Source of the DNA: Firmicutes bacterium UBA6113
Lineage (GTDB): Bacteria > Bacillota > Clostridia > Tissierellales > Sedimentibacteraceae
DNA: 64,000 bases
Direction of reading: 5' to 3'
Assembly (NCBI GenBank): GCA_002422545.1
Contig: DIWF01000024.1
Coordinates: 120,648 to 184,647, forward strand
Part shown: piece after piece, positions 7,421 through 16,500 of the stretch
Layout: every line of letters starts with the position of its first letter
Position numbering within the stretch: position 1 is the first letter of the stretch
Program-made: the position numbers and the translations under genes
Notes under the pieces: model-generated
Database searches by the model: none
What the model was told of the DNA's origin: nothing
The model's input: the letters and a program-made list of their open reading frames with translations, nothing else

Positions 7421-8437
7421 TTAATTCCATCCTGTATTAATCAAATCAGAAAATTCAATATTTATCATTGTAAGAAGATTGTCAGCGGCAGTAGGACATT
7501 CCTTGCTGTTAAGGTAGTAAATCGACTCATTTTTCTTGTAAGGCAAGGAAATAACAAATTTGTTTCTACCGCTTTGAGAGTATTCAACCGACAGATTTCC
7601 TCCGTGCAAATTTGCTATTAATCTGGATAGATTCAGTTCAATTGAATCTTTTTTGTTGTATTTTCTGCACTGTTTGTTTCCTTTTCCCAAAATATTACAT
7701 ATATTTCCATGGTATATGCTGTCAGTTTTCACTTCATCATAATCAACTGATATTTCAACACTTGATTCAGCAGTCCTCACATCCACAAAGATTTTCCCTC
7801 CGGCAGTCGAGTACCTCACGGCATTTGAAAGAGTGTTCAGAACAACTTTTTGAATTTTTCTAGTATCACACAATATAATTTTTTCTTCTGCGTCAGTGTC
7901 AAATAATATTTCAAGCTTCTTTTCGCTGATCACTTCAACAGCTTTAACCACATTTACCACAACATTTTCAGTTATCGCAACAATATTTTCGTTGCAACAA
8001 TTCAAATCGTACTGGTCTGCTGATATTATTGATAAATCCAGCAAATTATTAATCATTTTAGTGAGTCTAAAAAAGTTTTGCTTTATGGAATTCATGCTTT
8101 TTATTGTTTTTTCGTCGCATGACTCCTCATAATTGTTTTTTAGATGCTGCTCAACCAGCTGCGAAGCCCCATATATAATATCCATTGGAATTTTGAGCTC
8201 ACTGTAAATATTTAAAAATACGTTTTTGCTGTCATCAAATCCTTTGGCTGCAAATCCACTGTACCTGAATTTTTCTTCATTGTACAAATCACGTTCAACA
8301 TTTAATTTATCGCGGGCGGCACTTTCTTCGAATGACCCTTGTCCCGAAGCTACGGTCATATTGGTGTTAATTTTCATAGATTCGTTGTTTAATTTTCCGG
8401 TAAATGGTATAATAACACCTTTTTTATTATTCCCCAT
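7421..8437 (-). CDS. Degenerate sensor-kinase-like protein lacking the phospho-accepting histidine
   Basis: 338 residues starting at the ATG at 8435-8437, which has GAAGGGAG ahead of it; a longer frame upstream has no ribosome site. Residues 70-100 align with a dimerisation/H-box: FLNIYSELKIPMDII stands where kinases have SHELRTPL, so the histidine is Ser79. An ATPase-like domain follows (N-box KVVLNTLSNAVRYS), but the glycine boxes are worn: VDYDEVKTDSIYHGN replaces DTGIGI, and SIELNLSRLIANLHGGN replaces the second glycine box. No membrane segment and no partner regulator adjoin it. It may be a binding or scaffold protein rather than a kinase. Confidence 0.75.
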   Translation of the reverse strand: MGNNKKGVIIPFTGKLNNESMKINTNMTVASGQGSFEESAARDKLNVERDLYNEEKFRYSGFAAKGFDDSKNVFLNIYSELKIPMDIIYGASQLVEQHLKNNYEESCDEKTIKSMNSIKQNFFRLTKMINNLLDLSIISADQYDLNCCNENIVAITENVVVNVVKAVEVISEKKLEILFDTDAEEKIILCDTRKIQKVVLNTLSNAVRYSTAGGKIFVDVRTAESSVEISVDYDEVKTDSIYHGNICNILGKGNKQCRKYNKKDSIELNLSRLIANLHGGNLSVEYSQSGRNKFVISLPYKKNESIYYLNSKECPTAADNLLTMINIEFSDLINTGWN

Positions 8438-8593
8438 ATTGCATCTCCCTTCAATTAATCTATTGATTGTTTCATATATACCATTTATTGAAGTGTTAAA
8501 ACAAAAAATCAAAAAATATTCATCACACAATAATTTTATTTGTCACATTTCGGTATAAAAAGTTATTTGTTGTCGAAATTTATGCAAAATAAC

Positions 8594-8616
8594 AGAGTGG
8601 ACAATTCCACTCTTAG
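8594..8616 (-). terminator. Probable terminator downstream of adenine deaminase
   Basis: Minus strand AGAGTGG-AATTGT-CCACTCT followed by GTTATTTTG. It is about 130 bp beyond the deaminase stop and beyond the GC-rich repeat. Confidence 0.55.
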
Positions 8617-8639
8617 TTCGATATAAAGTTATTTCAATA

Positions 8640-8693
8640 TGTAGGGAGGGCCTCGTGGCTCCCGCCCGGGCGGGTACAAGACCCGCCCCTACA
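8640..8693. repeat. GC-rich palindromic intergenic repeat (TGTAGGG...CCCCTACA)
   Basis: A 54-bp block bounded by TGTAGGG and CCCCTACA, with an internal palindrome centred on GCCCGGGCGGG. It is far richer in GC than the flanks. A longer relative with GTAGGGG...CCCCTAC ends is at 35426-35511. Blocks of this style are dispersed in many clostridial genomes. Confidence 0.7.
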
Positions 8694-8744
8694 AATGGTA
8701 TAATTCAGGTGTTTTCCATATACAAGGAATATATATTTCTATCC

Positions 8745-10490
8745 TTACTGTACAAAAGGCGAAATCAGCGACTGGCTGTCAACATCAACCAGTCCTAAAG
8801 TCGTAAGCCTTACTTCAGGTATTACAGGTAGACTGACAAAAGCTAAAGTCATGAAAGGATCTATTCCTTCCACTGATCCAAGGCTCAAAGCTGCACGCCT
8901 TATGTTAGTCATGTTTTCTGAAAGTTCAGCGGCGCTTAATCTGCTCATGATACCAGCAGCAGGCAGTGGAAGTATCTCTGAAAAATTTCCGTCTACAACA
9001 GCAAAACCTCCTTGCATATTTCTGACCATATTTGCTGCAGCGCACATATCGTGTTCATTAGTACCTATAACAATCAAATTGTGAGCATCGTGAGATACAG
9101 ACGACGCAATGGCTCCTCTTTTAAGCCCGTAACCGTGTACATATCCAATCCCCATGTGCTCTGTATTCTTGTGTCTTTCTATTACAGCCAGCTTCAGCAC
9201 ATCATTTTCAACAGAAATTCCGTTATTGCCCTCATTGAATTCCATTATCTCCATTTTTGTCGCTATTTCACCGGGCACCAGAGAAATAGTTCTGATTTTA
9301 CATGCGTTGACATCCGGTGTCTTAATAAAAAAGTCTTCTTCCTGTAACATCCTCAGGTTGAATGAATTAAAAATTTTATAATATTTATCATTCAATGTAG
9401 TTTTTTTATCAGCAGCAAGACTGTCACATTTATCATATGCGCTGACAGCTTTTCCTTTTTCAGCAATTAAAATTCCGTTTTTATATACCATGTCCACAGC
9501 CACATGATTCAAATCAGACAAAACAACCAAATCAGCATCATATCCCGGAGCAACAGCTCCCTTGTTTTTTAGACCGAAATACTTAGCAGTATTGTAAGTC
9601 GCCATTTTAACAGCAACTATTGGATCTGCTCCGAGTTTTACGGCTTTTCTTATTATGTAATCAATATGACCTCCATTTATGAGGCTTTCAGGATGTCTGT
9701 CATCTGTTGCCAGAATACAGCAGTCGCAGTATGGTTTTTCAAACAGCTTAATAAGTGAACTTAAGTTTTTAGCAGCTGTTCCTTCTCTAATCATAACTGT
9801 CATGCCAAGCTTGATGCGTTCCACGGCTTCATCCATACTCGCGCATTCATGGTCAGACATGACTCCTGCGGCAATATATGCACAAAGATTTTTCCCGCTA
9901 AGTCCCGGAGCATGACCATCTATTGTTTTTCCCTTTGCATCTTTAATTTTATCAAGTATTTTTTCATCCGCTGAAACTGTTCCGGGGTAATTCATCAGTT
10001 CAGCGAGTCCAAGCACTTTTTCATTTGAATAATATGGACTTAAATCAGATGCTTCAAGAACTGCTCCTCCTTCGTCGAAAAAAGAAGACGGAACGCATGA
10101 TGGAAGGAGAAAATATATATCAAGGGGAAGTCCCAAAGATTCCTCCATCATGAAATCAATGCCTGAAGTTCCGCACACGTTGGCAATTTCATGAGGATCG
10201 GTCATGACTGCTGTAGTGCCATGAACTGTAACAGCCTTTGAAAATTCTGCCGGCAGCATAAGGGAGCTTTCTATGTGAATGTGGCTGTCCATGAATCCTG
10301 GAGCCACAAATTTTCCGCTTATGTCCACTTCTTCAAGACCTTCGTATGTTCCAATTCCGCAAATTTTCCCTTCACATATGGCAACGTCAGCCTTTTCCAA
10401 TTTCATAGTAAACACATTGACTATTTCTCCGTTTTTAAGCACCAGATCTGCTTTTTCAAGGCCCCTGGCAGCTCTTATGATCTTTTCCAT
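8745..10490 (-). CDS. ade: Adenine deaminase
   Basis: 581-residue amidohydrolase that converts adenine to hypoxanthine and ammonia. The N-terminal metal motif is DSHIHIESS near 69-77; GTTAVMTDPHEIANVCG follows, and the C-terminal Ade-specific domain (VSHDAHNLIVIGTN, with GGFAVVDG) is complete. Start is the ATG at 8745..10490, five bases after AGGAGG; an upstream in-frame GTG overlaps the ribosome site and was not used. It lies 38 bp after the GltD-like flavoprotein gene, so the two may be one transcript. Purine salvage together with xpt nearby is a reasonable inference. Confidence 0.95.
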   Translation of the reverse strand: MEKIIRAARGLEKADLVLKNGEIVNVFTMKLEKADVAICEGKICGIGTYEGLEEVDISGKFVAPGFMDSHIHIESSLMLPAEFSKAVTVHGTTAVMTDPHEIANVCGTSGIDFMMEESLGLPLDIYFLLPSCVPSSFFDEGGAVLEASDLSPYYSNEKVLGLAELMNYPGTVSADEKILDKIKDAKGKTIDGHAPGLSGKNLCAYIAAGVMSDHECASMDEAVERIKLGMTVMIREGTAAKNLSSLIKLFEKPYCDCCILATDDRHPESLINGGHIDYIIRKAVKLGADPIVAVKMATYNTAKYFGLKNKGAVAPGYDADLVVLSDLNHVAVDMVYKNGILIAEKGKAVSAYDKCDSLAADKKTTLNDKYYKIFNSFNLRMLQEEDFFIKTPDVNACKIRTISLVPGEIATKMEIMEFNEGNNGISVENDVLKLAVIERHKNTEHMGIGYVHGYGLKRGAIASSVSHDAHNLIVIGTNEHDMCAAANMVRNMQGGFAVVDGNFSEILPLPAAGIMSRLSAAELSENMTNIRRAALSLGSVEGIDPFMTLAFVSLPVIPEVRLTTLGLVDVDSQSLISPFVQ

Positions 10491-10528
10491 ATACACCTCC
10501 TAAGCTTATTTCAACCGCATTGATTATA

Positions 10529-11734
10529 TTATTTCAAATTGTACTTTTGTGTTACATATTCATCGAGGCATTTTGCAGCTACTTTAGTTGAAGCAACTGC
10601 CTCCACAACAGTCTTTGCTCCTGTAACAACATCTCCGGAGGCAAATACACCTTCTTTTGTAGTTCTTCCTGTTTCATCTATTACAACCAGTCCTAATCTG
10701 TCAAGCTTAAGCCCTCTAGTTGAATCAGCTATCAAAGACCTTGGTCCCTGGCTTATGGAAATAATCACAGAATCTGCATCATAGCTAATTTCTTCATCAC
10801 TGTCAGTTTTTTGAAACTTGATGGATTTGTCATTGATCTCTAAAGGAGAAAGGTAAAATTCAAAGTTAACGCCGTCAAGCCTTGCATAACTTATTTCAAC
10901 CTTGCTTGAAGGCATGTCAGCTTCACCTTTTCTGTAATAAACAGTTACTTCCTTGGCACCTTTTCTGATTGCTGTTCTGGCGCAATCAAGAGCAACATTG
11001 CCGCCCCCTATTACACACACCTTTTTTCCGAGATAGTGGGTGTTTGGGCTTCTCAGGTAATCAATGGCATAGTACACATGACCAAGGCTTTCCCCGGGAA
11101 TATTAAGTTTCCTCGGCTTCCATGTTCCTGTAGAAACAAACACTGCCTTGTAGCCGTCCCTGAACATGTCATCCAGGGTTATTACGGTTCCCACCAAAGT
11201 GTTCGGCCTTATTTTCACTCCCATTTTTATGAGGATGTCATGATATTTGTCCAAAATTGATTTTGGAAGGCGGAATTCAGGTATGCCGTATCTTAATACA
11301 CCTCCAATCTGTTCGTGGGATTCAAATATTGTTATATCGTAACCCTTTCTTGCAAGGAGTATGGCCATGGTGAGGCCTGCAGGACCCGAACCTATTATGC
11401 CCACCTTCTTTTCCGGATTTATTTCAGGTTTAAGATCCACTGAATTCAAATAATAATCAGATGTATAATGTTCAATTGAGCCTGTTTGTATCGGGCTTCC
11501 CTTAAAGTTCAAGACGCAGTGTCCCATGCAGAATTCCTCGTGGGGACATATGAGTCCTGTTATAACAGACAAAGGATTGTTCTCAAACAAAAGCTTGCCT
11601 GCTTCCTTGATTTTGTTTTCTTTTAAAAGACCTATCACTTCATTCATAGGTGTTGAAACCGGGCATCCTTTTTTACATGCAGGATTTTTGCACTGCAGGC
11701 ATCTTTTGTTTTCTTCCCAAATATTGTTTATCAT
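10529..11734 (-). CDS. GltD-like NAD(P)-dependent FAD/Fe-S oxidoreductase
   Basis: 401 residues from an ATG with GGAGG five bases upstream; a TTG 30 bp earlier was rejected. The N-terminal cysteine region (CLQCKNPACKKGCPVSTPMNE, then CPHEEFCMGHCV) resembles the two-cluster domain of glutamate synthase small subunit and NfnB. FAD-binding GIIGSGPAGL is near 125 and NAD(P)-binding VIGGGNVALDCARTA near 255. It probably moves electrons between NAD(P)H and a partner subunit. It is not the true GltD, which is encoded next to gltB at 12-13.5 kb. No partner gene adjoins it, so the acceptor is unknown. Confidence 0.85.
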   Translation of the reverse strand: MINNIWEENKRCLQCKNPACKKGCPVSTPMNEVIGLLKENKIKEAGKLLFENNPLSVITGLICPHEEFCMGHCVLNFKGSPIQTGSIEHYTSDYYLNSVDLKPEINPEKKVGIIGSGPAGLTMAILLARKGYDITIFESHEQIGGVLRYGIPEFRLPKSILDKYHDILIKMGVKIRPNTLVGTVITLDDMFRDGYKAVFVSTGTWKPRKLNIPGESLGHVYYAIDYLRSPNTHYLGKKVCVIGGGNVALDCARTAIRKGAKEVTVYYRKGEADMPSSKVEISYARLDGVNFEFYLSPLEINDKSIKFQKTDSDEEISYDADSVIISISQGPRSLIADSTRGLKLDRLGLVVIDETGRTTKEGVFASGDVVTGAKTVVEAVASTKVAAKCLDEYVTQKYNLK

Positions 11735-11819
11735 AATTTCCTCCGTCAACATTCTGTTATGCAATATTTTTGTTTACTATATACCATGTTTTCTTTGAAG
11801 TCAAACAAAAAATGGTTAA

Positions 11820-11935
11820 AAGTTGCTCCGCAACTCCGCTAGGGGGACCTATGTCCCCCTTCGGCGTAAAAACGCATACGCGTTTTTACTGAGCACCCCC
11901 CCTAAACGGCAAGGACGTCCCGTCCTTTGCAATCC
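11820..11935. repeat. GC-rich multi-hairpin intergenic element
   Basis: Consecutive small hairpins are visible: GTTGC-TCC-GCAAC, GGGGGAC-CTAT-GTCCCCC, GTAAAAACGC facing GCGTTTTTAC, and GCAAGGACG facing CGTCCTTTGC. Outer TAGGGGG and CCCCCCTA can close around the middle arms. Composition differs strongly from the AT-rich flanks. No coding frame fits it. Nature unknown; a non-autonomous repeat or a structured RNA are options. Confidence 0.55.
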
Positions 11936-11938
11936 TCG

Positions 11939-11980
11939 TTTTTAAATAGTAGGAAAGAGAACATTCCTACTATTTAAAAA
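11939..11980. repeat. Perfect 17-bp inverted repeat
   Basis: Arms at 11939-11955 and 11964-11980 (TTTTTAAATAGTAGGAA and its complement) with an 8-base loop, directly after the gltBD terminator. It may be a second, bidirectional terminator. Confidence 0.6.
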
Positions 11981-11982
11981 CA

Positions 11983-12014
11983 AAACAATGGGGAGATTTA
12001 TCCACCCATTGTTT
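11983..12014 (-). terminator. Intrinsic terminator of gltBD
   Basis: Minus strand AAACAATGGG and CCCATTGTTT arms with a 12-base loop, followed by TTGTTTTTA. It begins 34 bp after the gltD stop codon. Confidence 0.8.
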
Positions 12015-12047
12015 GATTTTTCTAAACTAATCATACCGTAAATCTTA

Positions 12048-13532
12048 CTATTTTATAACGCTTTTTCCCATCAGATATTTATCAATTTCTCTTGCTGCAA
12101 GTTTTCCTTCCTGAATAGCCCATACAACAAGGCTTTGTCCTCTTCTCATATCACCTGCTGCAAACAGTTTTTCCACATTTGTCTTAAAAATTCCGTATTC
12201 AGCCTTAACATTGCTTCTATTGTCTCTTTCAAGCTTAAGCTCATCTATTACTGTGTCTTCCGGTCCTAAAAAACCCATGGCTATTATCACAAGGTCTGCC
12301 TTCCACACTTTCTCCGAACCTGGAATTTCTTTTGGAATGACTCTTCCGGCTTCATCCTTTGTCCAGCACACTTCTACTGTATGGATTTCCTTCACTTCGC
12401 CTTTTTCATTTCCTACGATTTTCTTCGTAGAAATGTTGTAGTTTCTCGGATCTTTTTTGTAAAGGCTTATGGCTTCTTCCTGACCATAATCAACCTTCAG
12501 TTTTTTAGGCCATTCAGGCCATGGATTTGTTCTGTCATCCCTTTCCTTGGGTGGTTCCGGCATAATTTCAAATTGGAACACACTGCTGCAACCTTGCCTG
12601 ATGGATGAGCCTACACAGTCTGTTCCTGTGTCGCCTCCTCCCACTACAATAACATTTTTTCCTTTGGCACTTAAAACTTCGTTGTGTTCTTTGTTGATCT
12701 TCAAAACATTCTTTGTGCTGTTTGTAAGAAATTCAATGGCTCCGCAAACACCCTTTAAATCCTTACCTTCAACTTCAAGACCTCTAGCCTTTTTGGCGCC
12801 GCCGCACAAAACAACTGCATCGTTTCTGTCTAAAAGCTCATTTGTTGTAATATCTGTTCCTGCTTCAACATTGAAAACAAACTTTATGCCTGATTTTTTC
12901 ATGAGCTCAATTCGTCTTTCTACAACCTTTTTGTCAAGCTTCATGTTTGGAATCCCATACATCAAAAGTCCGCCAGGCTTATCTTCCCTTTCATACACGG
13001 TTACATCATGACCCACGGCATTTAAATAATACGCTGCCGACAGACCCGACGGCCCTGAGCCTACAACAACAACCTTCTTTCCCGTTTCCTTTGACTTTCT
13101 TGGTTTTACCCAACCTTCCTTGTATGCCTTTTCAATTATTTCAAATTCAATGTCATGAATTGCAACAGGATCTGCAATGTGTCCTTCGGTGCAGGAACCC
13201 TCACAGGGGGAGGGGCAAACCCTCCCTGTGAATTCCGGAAACGGGTTTGTTCTCACAAGCCTTTTGTAGGCAAGTTCCCACTGTCCCTTGTAAACAAGAT
13301 CATTCCATTCAGGTATCAGGTTGTGCATGGGGCAACCTGCCACCATGCCGTTTAAAATGATACCTCCCTGGCAGAATGGAGTTCCGCAATTCATGCATCT
13401 GGCTCCCTGCATTTGAAGTTCTTCTGCTTCCATAGGAAGCTTTATTTCATTCCAATCCTTTATTCTGTCTTTTGGATTTCGTTTTTTATGTTCAATTCTT
13501 TTATATTCTAAAAAACCTGTAGCTTTTCCCAT
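12048..13532 (-). CDS. gltD: Glutamate synthase, small subunit
   Basis: 494 residues starting at the ATG that follows AGGAGGCGTACT; a longer frame overlapping gltB was rejected. It oxidises NAD(P)H and feeds electrons to GltB for glutamate synthesis from glutamine and 2-oxoglutarate. Fe-S cysteines are in CMNCGTPFCQ and CPMHNLIPEWN; the second group is CPSPCEGSC. FAD-binding VVVVGSGPSGLSAAYYL is near 155 and NAD(P)-binding VIVVGGGDTGTDCVGSS near 295. The gene begins 13 bp after the gltB stop codon, so gltBD is one operon ending in the terminator at 11983-12014. Confidence 0.96.
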   Translation of the reverse strand: MGKATGFLEYKRIEHKKRNPKDRIKDWNEIKLPMEAEELQMQGARCMNCGTPFCQGGIILNGMVAGCPMHNLIPEWNDLVYKGQWELAYKRLVRTNPFPEFTGRVCPSPCEGSCTEGHIADPVAIHDIEFEIIEKAYKEGWVKPRKSKETGKKVVVVGSGPSGLSAAYYLNAVGHDVTVYEREDKPGGLLMYGIPNMKLDKKVVERRIELMKKSGIKFVFNVEAGTDITTNELLDRNDAVVLCGGAKKARGLEVEGKDLKGVCGAIEFLTNSTKNVLKINKEHNEVLSAKGKNVIVVGGGDTGTDCVGSSIRQGCSSVFQFEIMPEPPKERDDRTNPWPEWPKKLKVDYGQEEAISLYKKDPRNYNISTKKIVGNEKGEVKEIHTVEVCWTKDEAGRVIPKEIPGSEKVWKADLVIIAMGFLGPEDTVIDELKLERDNRSNVKAEYGIFKTNVEKLFAAGDMRRGQSLVVWAIQEGKLAAREIDKYLMGKSVIK

Positions 13533-13545
13533 AGTACGCCTCCTA

Positions 13546-16500
13546 TCATTTAGCAATGTTTTCAACAGTTTCACTTTTTATTTCTTTACTTTCGGCAGTT
13601 GAGTACCTTTCTCTGTATGCGTAGCTTAAAGCTTCATGTCCGGTAAGCCCAAGGCTGTATGCTTTTTCTATGCTTTCCATCATATGCTTGTATTCAGCAG
13701 GAATTATTTTTGTGAATCTGTGAGAATAACTTTCCCAGTCATGAATAATTCTTTTGCCCTGAGTGCTGCCTGTGTAATCAACATGCTTCTGTATCATTTC
13801 TTTTATTTCGTCCATTTCCTTCTGGCTTGTTATTGTTTCAACATTGCCTATTGAATTGTTGAGGCAATCTTCTTCAAAATCAAGGACATATACTGTTCCT
13901 CCGGACATGCCTGCTGCAAAGTTCCTGCCTGTCTTTCCAAGTATGATTACTTTTCCGCCTGTCATGTATTCGCATCCGTGGTCTCCCACACCTTCAATTA
14001 CAGCCTTCATTCCGCTGTTTCTTATGAGGAATCTTTCTCCCGCTTTTCCACAAATGTAAGCTTCGCCTGAAGTTGCTCCGTAGAAAGCAGCATTGCCGAT
14101 GATAATATTTTTTTCAGGTACAAAATCAGAATCCTTTGGAGGATATACTATTATTTTTCCTCCTGAAAGTCCCTTGCCTATATAGTCGTTTGAATCTCCC
14201 TCAAGCTCCAGTGTCATTCCTTTAGGAATGAATGCTCCGAAACTTTGTCCTGCAGTTCCAACAAAAGACAAATGTATAGTGTCATCTGCAAGTCCTGCTT
14301 CTCCGTATTGTTTTGATATTTCACTTCCTATTATTGTTCCAACAACTCTGTCTGTGTTGTTTATTTTGAGTTTGGCCCGGATAGGCTTCTGGTTTTCAAG
14401 AGCAGGTTTCACCATTTTCAAAAGCTTTTTCATATCCATTGATTTGTCAAGCATATGATTTTGCGGCTGAATGTTGTACCTGCCCACATCAGCCCCCGAG
14501 AAAGGCTGGTACAATATTTGTGTCATATCTACCTTCCTGGCCTTCCAGTTTGTGATGTTTTCCTTTTGTTTCAGCCTGTCGGTCCTTCCAACCATTTCTT
14601 TCAATGTTCTGAAACCAAGCTGAGCCATTATTTCTCTCAGTTCTCTAGCCATGAACCTCATGAAGTTTTCTATGTGTTCTGGTTTTCCTGCGAAATTTTT
14701 CCTTAAATTCTCATCCTGAGTTGCAATTCCTATTGGGCATGTGTTTAAGTTGCACACTCTCATCATAACGCAGCCCAAGACTACCAGAGGAGTTGTGGCA
14801 AAACCGAATTCTTCGGCTCCAAGCATTGCTGCAATTGCTATATCTCTTCCTGATAAAAGCTTCCCGTCTGTTTCAAGAGCAACGCGGTCTCTTAAGTTGT
14901 TAAGAACAAGCGTCTGGTGAGCTTCAGCAAGACCTAATTCCCATGGAAGTCCTGTATTTCTGATGCTTGTTCTTGGTGCAGCTCCTGTTCCACCGTCATA
15001 TCCGCTTATGAGGATCACATCAGCCTTACCCTTTGCAAGACCAGCTGCAACTGTTCCTACTCCTGATTCAGATACGAGCTTAACGTTTATTCTTGCATAA
15101 CGGTTTGCATTTTTAAGGTCATGAATCAGTTCACCAATATCTTCAATTGAATAAATATCGTGGTGAGGAGGAGGTGATATAAGCGTAACACCCGGTGTTG
15201 AATGCCTTACCCTTGCTATTTCCGGATAAACCTTAAGTCCAGGAAGCTGGCCGCCTTCGCCCGGTTTTGCTCCCTGAGCCATTTTTATTTGAATTTCTCT
15301 TGCATTTACAAGGTAGTTGCTTGTTACTCCAAAACGTCCAGATGCAACTTGTTTTACAGCACTGTTTTTGGAATCGCCGTTTTCAAGTATTTTAAATCTT
15401 TCACAGTCCTCGCCGCCTTCACCGGTGTTGCTTTTTCCTCCAAGCCTGTTCATGGCTATGGCCAGTGTTTCATGAGCTTCCTTGCTTAAAGAGCCGTAGG
15501 ACATAGCTCCTGTTTTGAATTTCTTTACAATGGAATCAACAGATTCAACTTCCTCTACAGGAATTGCTTCCTTGTGGTTGTAATTGAAATCAAGAAGGTT
15601 TCTCAGGGTATAAACTTTTTCTTCATTTATTTTTTCTGAATATTTTTTGTACAGGTTGTAGTTTCCTTCCCTGCAGGCTTTCTGAAGCATGTATATGGTT
15701 TCAGGATTGTACATGTGAACTTCACCATCGTCCAGGCACTGAAAATATCCTCCCACTTCAAGAGTGTCCGTGTATGGTGAATTTTCATCGTATGCACTTT
15801 CATGCCTCATTTGATTTTCAAGGGCTATATCTTCAAGACCTATACCTTCGATTCTTGAAGGTGTCTTGGTGAAATATTTGTCCACAACTTCTTTCTTGAT
15901 TCCCACTGCTTCAAATATCTGTGCTCCGTGGTAGCTTCTGATTGTTGAAATACCCATTTTTGAAATAACTTTGAGTATACCCTTAACCATTGCCTTGATG
16001 TAATTTTTCTTTCCTTCTTCAAATGTAATTCCATTAAGGGATTTACTGTCTGCTAAATCCTTTATAGTTTCAAATGCCAAATAAGGATTTATGGCAGTTA
16101 CACCATAGCCTATGAGAGTGCAGAAATGGTGAACTTCTCTTGGCTCTCCTGATTCAAGAACTATTCCTATGTTTGTTCTTTTTTCCATCCTGGTGAGGTA
16201 CTGATGAAGACCTGATGAAGCCAGAAGTGCAGGAACTGCAGCAAAGTCTTTGTTCACTCCTCTGTCTGACAACAAGATTATGTTTGCTCCTCTTGTAATA
16301 GACGTATCAGCTTCTGCAAAAATGCGCTCAAGTGCTTTTTCCATGGCAGCCGGTCCTTCGGACACCTTGTAAAGTATTGATACTGTTGCAACTCTCAAAT
16401 GATCGTTGTTAAGGTGCTTGATAGTGTTAAGCTGCTCATTTGTAAGTATGGGGTTTTCCAAAAACAAGCTGGCAGAATTGTCTCCGTCAGGATTTATGAG

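Noticed and set aside
12547..13011. 154-codon plus-strand ORF inside gltD
   Set aside because: Antisense shadow of the well-supported gltD frame.
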